From NCBI GenBank assembly GCA_934278925.1, contig CAKQWJ010000007.1:15626-79625 (forward strand): a stretch of DNA of 64,000 bases, in the 5' to 3' direction. A program made the translations under genes and the position numbers. Each line of letters starts with the position of its first letter. Position 1 is the first letter of the stretch. A model generated the notes under the pieces. That model was given only the letters and a program-made list of their open reading frames with translations, did no database searches and had not been told where the DNA came from. Positions 57,482 through 64,000 of the stretch are shown here, piece by piece. This DNA is from an uncultured Clostridia bacterium. Lineage in GTDB: Bacteria > Bacillota > Clostridia > Peptostreptococcales > Anaerovoracaceae.

Positions 57482-60400
57482 CTTCACAGGGGTAAGCGGC
57501 AGCCGTGTCGCTTACCTCGCTTCCAAAGAAATAAAGAATTACAACTCAACATTAATCGTGGTATCTTCCGGCCTTGTTGCGGACAGGCTCAGGGAAGATA
57601 TTTCTTTTTTTGTACCCGATATTTCGGTTCAGACACTTCCGGAAAAAGAAGATTTTCATTTTCTCTACGAAGCCCGAGACAAGGACGAATTGGTGCGGCG
57701 AATCCGCGGCATGGAGTCTTTGGCGGGAACTTCCCACGACGTGGTTATCGTGCCGATTTCCGCCCTGCTGCCGCCGGTGGATGAAAAAGCGCATTTTTTG
57801 AAGTATCGGCGAATGATCCGACTGGGGGATGAGGTGGATCCGGATGAGCTGAAGAACTTTCTGGTACAAGCCGGATACGAATACAACAGCGTTACCTCCG
57901 CACCCGGAGAATTCAGCGGACGAGGAGATATCATTGATGTATATTCTCCTTCCATGGAGAACCCGGTGCGAATCGAATTCTTCGATACGGAAATCGATTC
58001 CCTTCGAACGTTCGACCCCGTTTCCCAGCGGTCCGTAGAGTCCATTTCGCAATTCCAAATCGTTCCGGCGGTGGAATTCATGCCGGAACCGGAAGCGGTG
58101 GAGAAAGCCTTAGAGCGGATTGAAAAAGAGTACCGGAAGCGAATCGACGAGCTGAAGGAACAGCGGGAAAAAGAAAATCTGAAAGACGGCCGAATCGAAC
58201 GGTATGAAGAAGAACTGGGCCGCATCCGGGATATGTTCCGCAACCGCACCAACCTGCCGATTTTTTCGGAATACATTTCCTATTTCGATGTTCCGGAAAC
58301 CCGGATGTGGAACTATATGGATAACGGTCTGGTGCTGGTGTACGACCCGGCCCGAATCGGAGAGGCCATCCCGGAATACCGGGACAAGGATTCCTTCCTT
58401 CGGATGTACCGGGAGTGTGAGAATATTCGGATTACCACTCCTTTTCCGGAGCGAATCGAGGGCGTGGACCGGCTGGATGAAATTCAAAATATCGAAAGCC
58501 GTCCGGTGGCACCGTTTAACGGACAGCTTCAGATGCTGGCTTCCTCTGTCAAAGGATACCTGAAGAAGGGGTATGAAGTGCACCTGGTGTCCTCCACGAA
58601 AGAACGGGGAACACGGCTGCAGGAATACCTGGATGAAGGGGGCGTTCACGGAAATCTTTTATACGATACCGGAAACCTGAGCGCCGGATTGATTCTGGAG
58701 GAAGAACGGTTATGCTATATTTCGGAAAATGATATTTTTCCGGGACAGAAGAAAGCCCTTCGCCGAAAGAAAAAGAAATCCCCATCCATCGACTTTTCGG
58801 ATCTTCAGAAGGGCGATTACGTGGTGCACGAGGTTCACGGAATCGGCCGATTCGAAGGAATCAAGACGCTGGAAACGGACGGAGAAGCCAAAGATTATCT
58901 GAAAATTCATTACGCCGGATCGGATGTGCTGTACATTCCCACGGAGCAGCTGGATATCATTCAGCGATATATCGGAAATGAAGGAAATGCACCGCGCCTG
59001 TCGAAACTTTCCGGCGGAGAGTGGCGGCGTACCCGGGATCGGGTTCGAAAATCCGTCATGGAAATCGCGGAGGACCTGGTAAAACTATATGCGGAGCGGG
59101 AAGCGGCCGGCGGATATGCCTTCTCCAAAGATACGGTGTGGCAGCAGGAATTCGAGGATGATTTTCCGTACACGGAAACGGAAGACCAGCTGCAGGCCAT
59201 CGCGGAAATCAAGGAAGATATGGAGAAACCGCTGCCGATGGACCGCTTGCTCTGCGGTGATGTGGGATACGGAAAGACGGAAGTGGCGGCTCGGGCGATT
59301 TTCAAGTGCATTTCCGAAGGCCGTCAGGCGGTTCTGCTGGCGCCTACCACTTTGTTGGCGGATCAGCATTACCATACCTTGAAGGCACGCTTTGAGAAAT
59401 TCCCTTTTGAAATCGAAATGCTCTCCCGCTTCCGGTCGGATGCGGAACAGACGAAGATTATCGAAAAGCTGAAAAAAGGAACCTTGGATTTGGTCATCGG
59501 AACCCACCGGGTATTGTCCGATGATGTGAAGTACAAGGATTTGGGATTGCTGGTCATCGATGAAGAACAGCGCTTCGGCGTGAAGCACAAGGAAAAAATC
59601 AAGATGCTGCGGAAGAACATCGACGTGCTGACCCTGTCGGCCACGCCGATTCCGCGGACACTGAACATGTCCTTAACCGGAATAAAGAATATCAGCACCA
59701 TCGAGGAACCGCCGCAGGATCGCCTTCCGGTGCAGACTTACGTGACGCCGGAGGATGAAACCCTGATTCAGGAAGTCATCGAACGGGAACTGAATCGAAA
59801 CGGTCAGGTGTTCGTCATCTACAATCGGATTAAAGGCATTCGAAAAGTGGCGGAGACCATTCAGGAATTGGTACCTCAGGCACGGGTCGGCGTCGGGCAC
59901 GGACGACTGGACGAGCGGAGTCTGGAGAACGTGATGGTGGATTTCGTGGAGCATCGTACGGATGTGCTGGTGTCCACCACAATTATCGAAACGGGAATCG
60001 ACATCCCAAATGCCAATACCATCATCATCCTGGATGCGGACCGAATGGGGCTGTCCCAGCTGTACCAGCTCCGAGGCCGTGTAGGACGGTCCAATACGCT
60101 GGCCTACGCTTATTTGACCTACAAACCGGAAAAAGTTCTTACGGATATCGCCCGGAAACGACTGGCGGCCATTCGGGAATTCACGGAATTCGGTGCCGGA
60201 TTCAAGCTGGCCATGCGGGATTTGGAACTTCGCGGTGCCGGAAACGTGCTGGGAGAAGCGCAGCACGGACATATTGAGGGTATCGGATACGAACTGTACT
60301 GCAAGGAAATCGAGCGCGCGGTCAGCCGCCTGAAAGGGGAGGATGTAACCGAAAGCCGTTCCGAAAGCACCTTGGAATTCAATGTGCCGGCACGGATTCC

Positions 60401-60809
60401 GAAACAGTATATCGGGGATGAAACCCTCAAGCTTCAGGCGTACAAGAAAATCGCTCAGATTGAAACGGAAGAAGATGCGGATGACGTAATGGAAGAGATG
60501 ATGGATCGGTACGGAGATATGCCGGAAGTCATGGTGAATTTGATTCGAATTGCGGAAATTCGCAGCGCATCGGAACGCCTGGGCATTGAGATCCTGAAAC
60601 AGCTGGGCAACCGGGTGCAGATAACGTTCTACGAAACAAATCGCATGACGGCCTACGGACTGGTCATGGCCACCCAGGCCCTTGGCAAAAGGCTGACCAT
60701 TCAGAGCGGAAAAGTACCGTCCCTGAGCCTCTTTGTGGGCACGGACGATGTGTTAAAGCAGGTGTTAACGCTTCTTCGGATTCTTCAGAAAAAAGAGCCG
60801 GAGGAATAA
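57471..60809 (+). CDS. mfd: Transcription-repair coupling factor
   Basis: Removes RNA polymerase stalled at lesions and recruits UvrA. At 1112 residues it has the UvrB-like N-terminal part, the CarD-like RNA polymerase-interaction domain (about 440-500, LQKGDYVVHEVHGIGRFEG), and a RecG-like translocase with Walker A LLCGDVGYGKTEVAARA (near 593) and DEEQ box VIDEEQRFGVKHKEK (near 697). It ends with the TRCF domain. It starts within the end of pth. uvrC, its pathway partner, is at 3.9 kb. Confidence 0.97.
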   Translation: MIINFTGVSGSRVAYLASKEIKNYNSTLIVVSSGLVADRLREDISFFVPDISVQTLPEKEDFHFLYEARDKDELVRRIRGMESLAGTSHDVVIVPISALLPPVDEKAHFLKYRRMIRLGDEVDPDELKNFLVQAGYEYNSVTSAPGEFSGRGDIIDVYSPSMENPVRIEFFDTEIDSLRTFDPVSQRSVESISQFQIVPAVEFMPEPEAVEKALERIEKEYRKRIDELKEQREKENLKDGRIERYEEELGRIRDMFRNRTNLPIFSEYISYFDVPETRMWNYMDNGLVLVYDPARIGEAIPEYRDKDSFLRMYRECENIRITTPFPERIEGVDRLDEIQNIESRPVAPFNGQLQMLASSVKGYLKKGYEVHLVSSTKERGTRLQEYLDEGGVHGNLLYDTGNLSAGLILEEERLCYISENDIFPGQKKALRRKKKKSPSIDFSDLQKGDYVVHEVHGIGRFEGIKTLETDGEAKDYLKIHYAGSDVLYIPTEQLDIIQRYIGNEGNAPRLSKLSGGEWRRTRDRVRKSVMEIAEDLVKLYAEREAAGGYAFSKDTVWQQEFEDDFPYTETEDQLQAIAEIKEDMEKPLPMDRLLCGDVGYGKTEVAARAIFKCISEGRQAVLLAPTTLLADQHYHTLKARFEKFPFEIEMLSRFRSDAEQTKIIEKLKKGTLDLVIGTHRVLSDDVKYKDLGLLVIDEEQRFGVKHKEKIKMLRKNIDVLTLSATPIPRTLNMSLTGIKNISTIEEPPQDRLPVQTYVTPEDETLIQEVIERELNRNGQVFVIYNRIKGIRKVAETIQELVPQARVGVGHGRLDERSLENVMVDFVEHRTDVLVSTTIIETGIDIPNANTIIILDADRMGLSQLYQLRGRVGRSNTLAYAYLTYKPEKVLTDIARKRLAAIREFTEFGAGFKLAMRDLELRGAGNVLGEAQHGHIEGIGYELYCKEIERAVSRLKGEDVTESRSESTLEFNVPARIPKQYIGDETLKLQAYKKIAQIETEEDADDVMEEMMDRYGDMPEVMVNLIRIAEIRSASERLGIEILKQLGNRVQITFYETNRMTAYGLVMATQALGKRLTIQSGKVPSLSLFVGTDDVLKQVLTLLRILQKKEPEE

Positions 60810-60822
60810 AAGGAGGTTTCAA

Positions 60823-62130
60823 ATGATCTTTGAAAAAATTGGATTAATCGATTCGTCATTTCAGTATCGGGAGAACATGACCGTTGTAACCAAAGGCGAC
60901 CGGATTGTCTATATCGGTTCCGAAAAACCATCGGAGGAAATCACCCGTGATGCCGGTCCGGTGTATGACGGAACGGGAAAAGTGCTTTTGCCGGGATTCT
61001 ACAACGCCCATGGCCATTCGCCCATGTGTTTGATGCGGGGATATGGAGAGAACCTTCCGCTGGATGAGTGGCTGAACAACCGGATTTTCCCTTTTGAGGC
61101 GAAGCTGTACCGAAAGGGCGTGTACTGGAGCACCCTTCTAACCATGGCAGAATCCATTCGATACGGCATCGTTTCCACCTCGGATATGTATATGTTCTGC
61201 GACGATATGATTCGAAGCATTTCGGAAAGCGGAATGAAGAGCAATATCTGTCATTCCGTAACGAATTTCACCGGAGCGGCGCCGGAAGACAATCCTTCTT
61301 TCAAGAACATGAAGGACCTGATTCTCATGTATGACGGATTTGAAGGCGGCCGGATCCATACCGACGCCTGCCTCCATGCGGAATACACAAACGATGAGCA
61401 GACCGTTCGAGCGGTGGCGGATGTTGCTCGGGAGTTCGGCGTTCCGATTCAGGTGCACGTGTCGGAAACGGAGAAAGAGACGCGGGAGTGCATGGAGCGT
61501 CACGACGGCCGCACCCCGGTAAAATATCTCTCGGATATGGGATTTTTCGATTCCCCGGTGACGGCGGCGCACTGCGTGTGGCTAAACGACGAGGATCGGC
61601 AGATTCTGGCAGAGGGGAAAGCCACGGTTGCGGTGAATGCCACCAGTAATCTGAAGCTGGGCAGCGGAATTTGTGACACACCGAAGCTCCTGAAGGCGGG
61701 AGTGCCGCTTGCCATCGGTACCGACAGTGTCGCCAGCAACAATAATTTGGACTTCTTTGAAGAGATGAAGCTCTTCGCCCTTCTGGAAAAAATAAAAGGC
61801 GGCGCGGATACCGTCGTCCGGCCGGAAGATGTGTTGTATGCGGCTACCAGAGCCGGCGCTCTGTCTCAGGGCCGGGAGGACTGCGGCCTGATTCAAGAAG
61901 GCTTCAAGGCGGACCTGATTGTGGTGGATGCGGATGTGCCGAACATGCAGCCGGTGCACAGCATGCTGAACAACCTGGTGTACTCCGCATCCGGAAAAGA
62001 CGTGGTGCTCACCATGGCAGACGGAAAAGTGCTGTACCGGGATGGAGAATATACCACCATCGATCTGGAAAAGGTGATGGCGGAAACCGATAACGCCCGG
62101 AAAAAGATTCTGGACAGCCTGGGTCGGTAG
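60823..62130 (+). CDS. Amidohydrolase, adenosine/methylthioadenosine deaminase type
   Basis: A 435-residue TIM-barrel metal hydrolase of the TRZ/ATZ and MTA/SAH-deaminase group. Metal ligands are HGH in FYNAHGHSPMCL, His in IQVHVSETEKE, His in AAHCVWLNDED and Asp in IGTDSVASNNNLDFF. The LPGFYNAHGH and SNLKLGSG patterns favour the MTA/SAH deaminase-like group; substrate not proven. AAAGGAGG precedes ATG 60823, 13 bases after mfd. Confidence 0.87.
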   Translation: MIFEKIGLIDSSFQYRENMTVVTKGDRIVYIGSEKPSEEITRDAGPVYDGTGKVLLPGFYNAHGHSPMCLMRGYGENLPLDEWLNNRIFPFEAKLYRKGVYWSTLLTMAESIRYGIVSTSDMYMFCDDMIRSISESGMKSNICHSVTNFTGAAPEDNPSFKNMKDLILMYDGFEGGRIHTDACLHAEYTNDEQTVRAVADVAREFGVPIQVHVSETEKETRECMERHDGRTPVKYLSDMGFFDSPVTAAHCVWLNDEDRQILAEGKATVAVNATSNLKLGSGICDTPKLLKAGVPLAIGTDSVASNNNLDFFEEMKLFALLEKIKGGADTVVRPEDVLYAATRAGALSQGREDCGLIQEGFKADLIVVDADVPNMQPVHSMLNNLVYSASGKDVVLTMADGKVLYRDGEYTTIDLEKVMAETDNARKKILDSLGR

Positions 62131-62178
62131 TCTGAGCCGAACGAATCTTTTTTTACCGGAAAAAGAATAGGAGAAAAA

Positions 62179-62421
62179 ATGCGACTGGATAAATTTTTGA
62201 AAATTTCTAGAATCATAAAAAGAAGAACGGTAGCGAAGGAAGCCTGCGAGCAGGGCCGCGTTCAGGTGAACGGAAAAGTGGCCAAGCCGGGGGTGGAAGT
62301 GAAGTTGGACGACATTATCACGGTAACCTTCGGAACCAGTGAGTTGACGGTGCAGGTCAAAAAACTAACCGAGTCCTGCAAGAAACAGGACTCGGAAGGG
62401 ATGTACGAAATAATCGGCTAA
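62179..62421 (+). CDS. rqcP: S4-domain RNA-binding protein RqcP/YabO
   Basis: An 80-residue S4-fold protein (MRLDKFLKISRIIKRRTVAK ... GRVQVNGKVAKPGVEVKLDD) that fits RqcP, which acts with RqcH to add alanine tails to stalled chains on the 50S subunit. It is downstream of mfd, as in Bacillus. Its 3' end contains a 10-bp inverted repeat that forms the terminator of the convergent folT gene. Confidence 0.9.
   Translation: MRLDKFLKISRIIKRRTVAKEACEQGRVQVNGKVAKPGVEVKLDDIITVTFGTSELTVQVKKLTESCKKQDSEGMYEIIG
62369..62395 (-). terminator. folT terminator inside the rqcP coding region
   Basis: CCGAGTCCTG (62369-62378) pairs with CAGGACTCGG (62386-62395). Read on the minus strand it is followed by TTAGTTTTTTG, an intrinsic terminator for folT, whose stop codon is at 62429. 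The repeat lies within the last 20 codons of rqcP. Confidence 0.78.
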
Positions 62422-62428
62422 ATGCCTT

Positions 62429-62941
62429 TTAAACTGCCGGCTGGAAAATTCGCCGGGTTGCTTTGCTCAGCACGAGAATCAGTGCGGTGTCGATTGGCAC
62501 GCAAAGGAGCTCTTTGACGAATCTGGCCGGCAGCATTGCCATGTAGCCTTTGCCGAGAATAATGGTGAGCCAGAAGGTGTTCACCAGAAGATTGATGCCC
62601 AGTACCACTGCGATGACGGCTGCGAGACCGGTCCCAACTGTCACCTTGCGCTTGTGCAGGAAGAGGCCGTAGATGATGCCCGTGAGGCAGGCGGAAGCCG
62701 TGAAGCCCGGGAAGTAGGCTCCGGTTGGAAAAATCAGGCTTCCCAGTACGTCCGCCAGCGCGTAAGCGCCACCGCCCCATATCGGACCATAGTACATTGC
62801 GACAATTACCATCGGCAGAAAGCCGAAACTGATTCGAAGCATCGGCGTGCTGATGCCCACAAAGCGGGTTAGGATGACTTCCAGTGCGATGAGGATGGCG
62901 GTAATAACGAGCTTTTCAGTGTTTGTTCTTTTTCTTTCCAT
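62429..62941 (-). CDS. folT: Folate ECF transporter S component
   Basis: A 170-residue membrane protein with about six helices. It has the FolT pattern: basic start MERKRTNTEKLVITAILIAL, ISTPMLRISFGFLPMVIVAM, YYGPIWGGGAYALADVLGSL, FPTGAYFPGFTASACLTGI. It binds folate and works with a shared energising module not present in this window. AAGGAGG lies 8 bases before the ATG. No tetrahydrofolate riboswitch, often found before folT in Clostridia, was recognised upstream. Confidence 0.9.
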   Translation of the reverse strand: MERKRTNTEKLVITAILIALEVILTRFVGISTPMLRISFGFLPMVIVAMYYGPIWGGGAYALADVLGSLIFPTGAYFPGFTASACLTGIIYGLFLHKRKVTVGTGLAAVIAVVLGINLLVNTFWLTIILGKGYMAMLPARFVKELLCVPIDTALILVLSKATRRIFQPAV

Positions 62942-63303
62942 TAAAAAACCTCCTTAAGATTATAATAAAAGAAGTAACGTAAACTGCTGGTATTATAATC
63001 AGGAGATTCTATATTTCCTCTATAATATTTGCAGTAGTGGATGCAATATCAAACCGCAACATATTGTTTTCGGTCACAGACAACATCCCATTCTGTGAAA
63101 CTTGACGCTTGATATTTACTCTACCGCCCCCGAATATACCACAAAACACCCTATATGACAACTGAAAAAAATGCATTTTGGAAAATCTCGATTTTTCTCG
63201 ATTTTTTAGGGATATGATTTTGCTCTCTTTCGTATTAGAATGAAAATACTTCATGAAGCAGGAAAAGAGAGCGTTGAGTGATGGTATTCCAGGGGGGAGT
63301 AAT
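62942..63303. other. Intergenic region between folT and the LytTR gene
   Basis: This 360-base divergent gap is AT-rich with no gene. Towards folT (minus strand) a possible promoter TTGCAT-16 bp-TATAGA lies at 63046-63019. Towards the LytTR gene it holds a tandem 10-bp repeat (63187-63206), a TATGAT box near 63214, and a 9-bp inverted repeat (63222-63230 with 63264-63272). Confidence 0.5.
63187..63206 (+). repeat. Tandem 10-bp repeat upstream of the LytTR gene
   Basis: CTCGATTTTT occurs twice in direct succession (63187-63196, 63197-63206), one helical turn each, about 100 bases before the LytTR start. LytTR regulators bind paired direct repeats, so this could be an autoregulatory site. Confidence 0.4.
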
Positions 63304-63747
63304 ATGGAAAAAGACGGAAACGGAAGTAAAGATGTAATTCCGATTATAACGAAGGATCAATATTGCAAAATAAAGGTAGACGAAATAGAATTCATCGAGC
63401 AGATTGAAGGCATGCTCCATATCATGACGATTGAGCATCAGGAATATATCTTTCGGGGAAAAATAAAAGATATCGTGCCGATTATTTCCGGAAAGAGTTT
63501 TTATCGGGTGATGAAGAAGCTGGTGGTGAATTTCGATAATGTACAGAATATGGGTAAAAGTACCATGAACTTCGTCTCCGGTATTACGTATGGCATCGGC
63601 CGAAATAATTTCTTAAAGGCCCGGCGGGCATATAAAAACTACCTGTATGGATATCCGCCGTTCCTGGGAAGAGAGGTACGGCGGGGGAGCAATGTAGCGG
63701 AAACCTTTGAATATCAAGGGGAAGAGGAGGAACCGGAAGAGGAATAA
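63304..63747 (+). CDS. Stand-alone LytTR DNA-binding regulator
   Basis: A 147-residue protein with a LytTR domain (about 14-110): CKIKVDEIEFIEQIEGMLHI, EYIFRGKIKDIVPII, SFYRVMKKLVVNFDNVQNM. No receiver domain is attached. The C-terminus is a basic segment followed by a run of acidic residues. GGGGGGAGTA precedes ATG 63304. It lies directly before the apparent rRNA promoter region, but a regulatory link is not shown. Confidence 0.82.
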   Translation: MEKDGNGSKDVIPIITKDQYCKIKVDEIEFIEQIEGMLHIMTIEHQEYIFRGKIKDIVPIISGKSFYRVMKKLVVNFDNVQNMGKSTMNFVSGITYGIGRNNFLKARRAYKNYLYGYPPFLGREVRRGSNVAETFEYQGEEEEPEEE

Positions 63748-63766
63748 AATTAATTTAAAAAAGTGC

Positions 63767-63795
63767 TTGCTTTTTGATTGGGGCAGCAGTATAAT
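63767..63795 (+). promoter_or_regulatory. Upstream rRNA-type promoter P1
   Basis: TTGCTT (63767-63772), 17 bp, TATAAT (63790-63795). A 10-bp hairpin (63803-63812 with 63818-63827) follows closely. Confidence 0.65.
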
Positions 63796-63877
63796 AAAAA
63801 AGCTCTCAGGAAAAATATTCTTGAGAGAAGTGCTGAAAGGTTGAAACAAAACTTTTTAAAAAAGTTTTAAAAAGTGC

Positions 63878-63906
63878 TTGACAAGGCCTTGAAAGTGCGA
63901 TATACT
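63878..63906 (+). promoter_or_regulatory. Downstream rRNA-type promoter P2
   Basis: A perfect TTGACA (63878-63883), 17 bp, TATACT (63901-63906). Tandem strong promoters followed by a leader with CCTTGAAAACTTCATAGTG (63939 onward) are typical of the region before a 16S rRNA gene, which would start beyond the window. Confidence 0.75.
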
Positions 63907-64000
63907 GAATAAGCTGTTTCACTTGAGACAGCAAGAACCTTGAAAACTTCATAGTGCAGAACCGGTCAAAGACGGAACACATTTCGATGGAGATTTCGTC

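Noticed and set aside
62942..63050. Tetrahydrofolate riboswitch before folT
   Set aside because: Expected in many Clostridia, but the conserved THF-riboswitch sequence could not be recognised on the minus strand.
63907..64000. Start of the 16S rRNA gene
   Set aside because: Only a leader is seen; the conserved 16S 5' sequence does not appear before the window ends.

Overview
The window looks like a chromosomal segment of an anaerobic, Gram-positive-type Firmicute of the class Clostridia, possibly near the Family XIII/Anaerovoracaceae group (placement is inference). Supporting signs are AGGAGG-type ribosome binding sites, SpoVG, YitT, DUF1292, DUF975, RqcP and FolT proteins, the order prs-pth-mfd-...-rqcP, and intermediate GC content with one clearly AT-rich insert. 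No plasmid or phage replication genes are seen.

Layout. 0.1-2.5 kb: divergent serA/serC (serine synthesis). 2.5-6.2 kb: a catalytically degenerate D,D-carboxypeptidase homologue, uvrC and a DUF1292 protein. 6.3-16.5 kb: tRNA-Leu, murI, a CYTH protein, then a proteostasis run (tig-clpP-clpX-lon-engB), hpt and a beta-CASP nuclease. 16.6-28.4 kb: nudix, XerD-like protein, rplS, rbgA, an RNase HII/HI fusion, folD, an alarmone synthetase, valS, folC and glyA. 28.5-29.0 kb: a small P-loop protein. 29.3-32.5 kb: an AT-rich accessory island (ECF sigma factor, DUF4367 membrane protein, two secreted proteins, a small membrane protein). 32.6-35.1 kb: a MurE-type ligase (minus strand) and hslO. 35.1-39.8 kb: the phenylalanine operon aroF-aroB-aroA-pheA behind a leader. 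39.8-43.2 kb: an orphan DNA methyltransferase, a YitT protein and a DnaQ-fold exonuclease. 43.4-43.9 kb: six tRNA genes. 44.0-49.5 kb: lgt, ychF, a candidate small RNA, an M29 aminopeptidase, a DUF975 protein and an L,D-transpeptidase. 49.6-53.1 kb: a degenerate kinase-like sensor, a histidine kinase and a response regulator. 53.2-62.9 kb: spoVG, murC, a GlmU acetyltransferase-only protein, prs, pth, mfd, an amidohydrolase, rqcP and folT. 63.3-64.0 kb: a LytTR regulator and a twin-promoter leader that looks like the start of an rRNA operon.

The most striking feature is upstream of aroF. A good promoter drives a leader containing a 30-codon ORF in which 12 codons are Phe. It is followed by segments that can pair either as an antiterminator or as a terminator hairpin, the classical arrangement of ribosome-mediated attenuation. 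The four genes behind it run from DAHP synthase to prephenate dehydratase, so the amino acid sensed and the pathway product match. This mode of control is far better known from enteric bacteria than from Clostridia, where T-boxes dominate.

Other unusual items are proteins whose catalytic residues are lost (S11 peptidase homologue, XerD-like protein, kinase-like sensor), an RNase HII-RNase HI fusion, a GlmU reduced to its acetyltransferase half, a MurE with a changed substrate motif, a folT terminator lying inside the convergent rqcP gene, and candidate small RNAs. All functional statements rest on reading motifs by eye; no database search was run.
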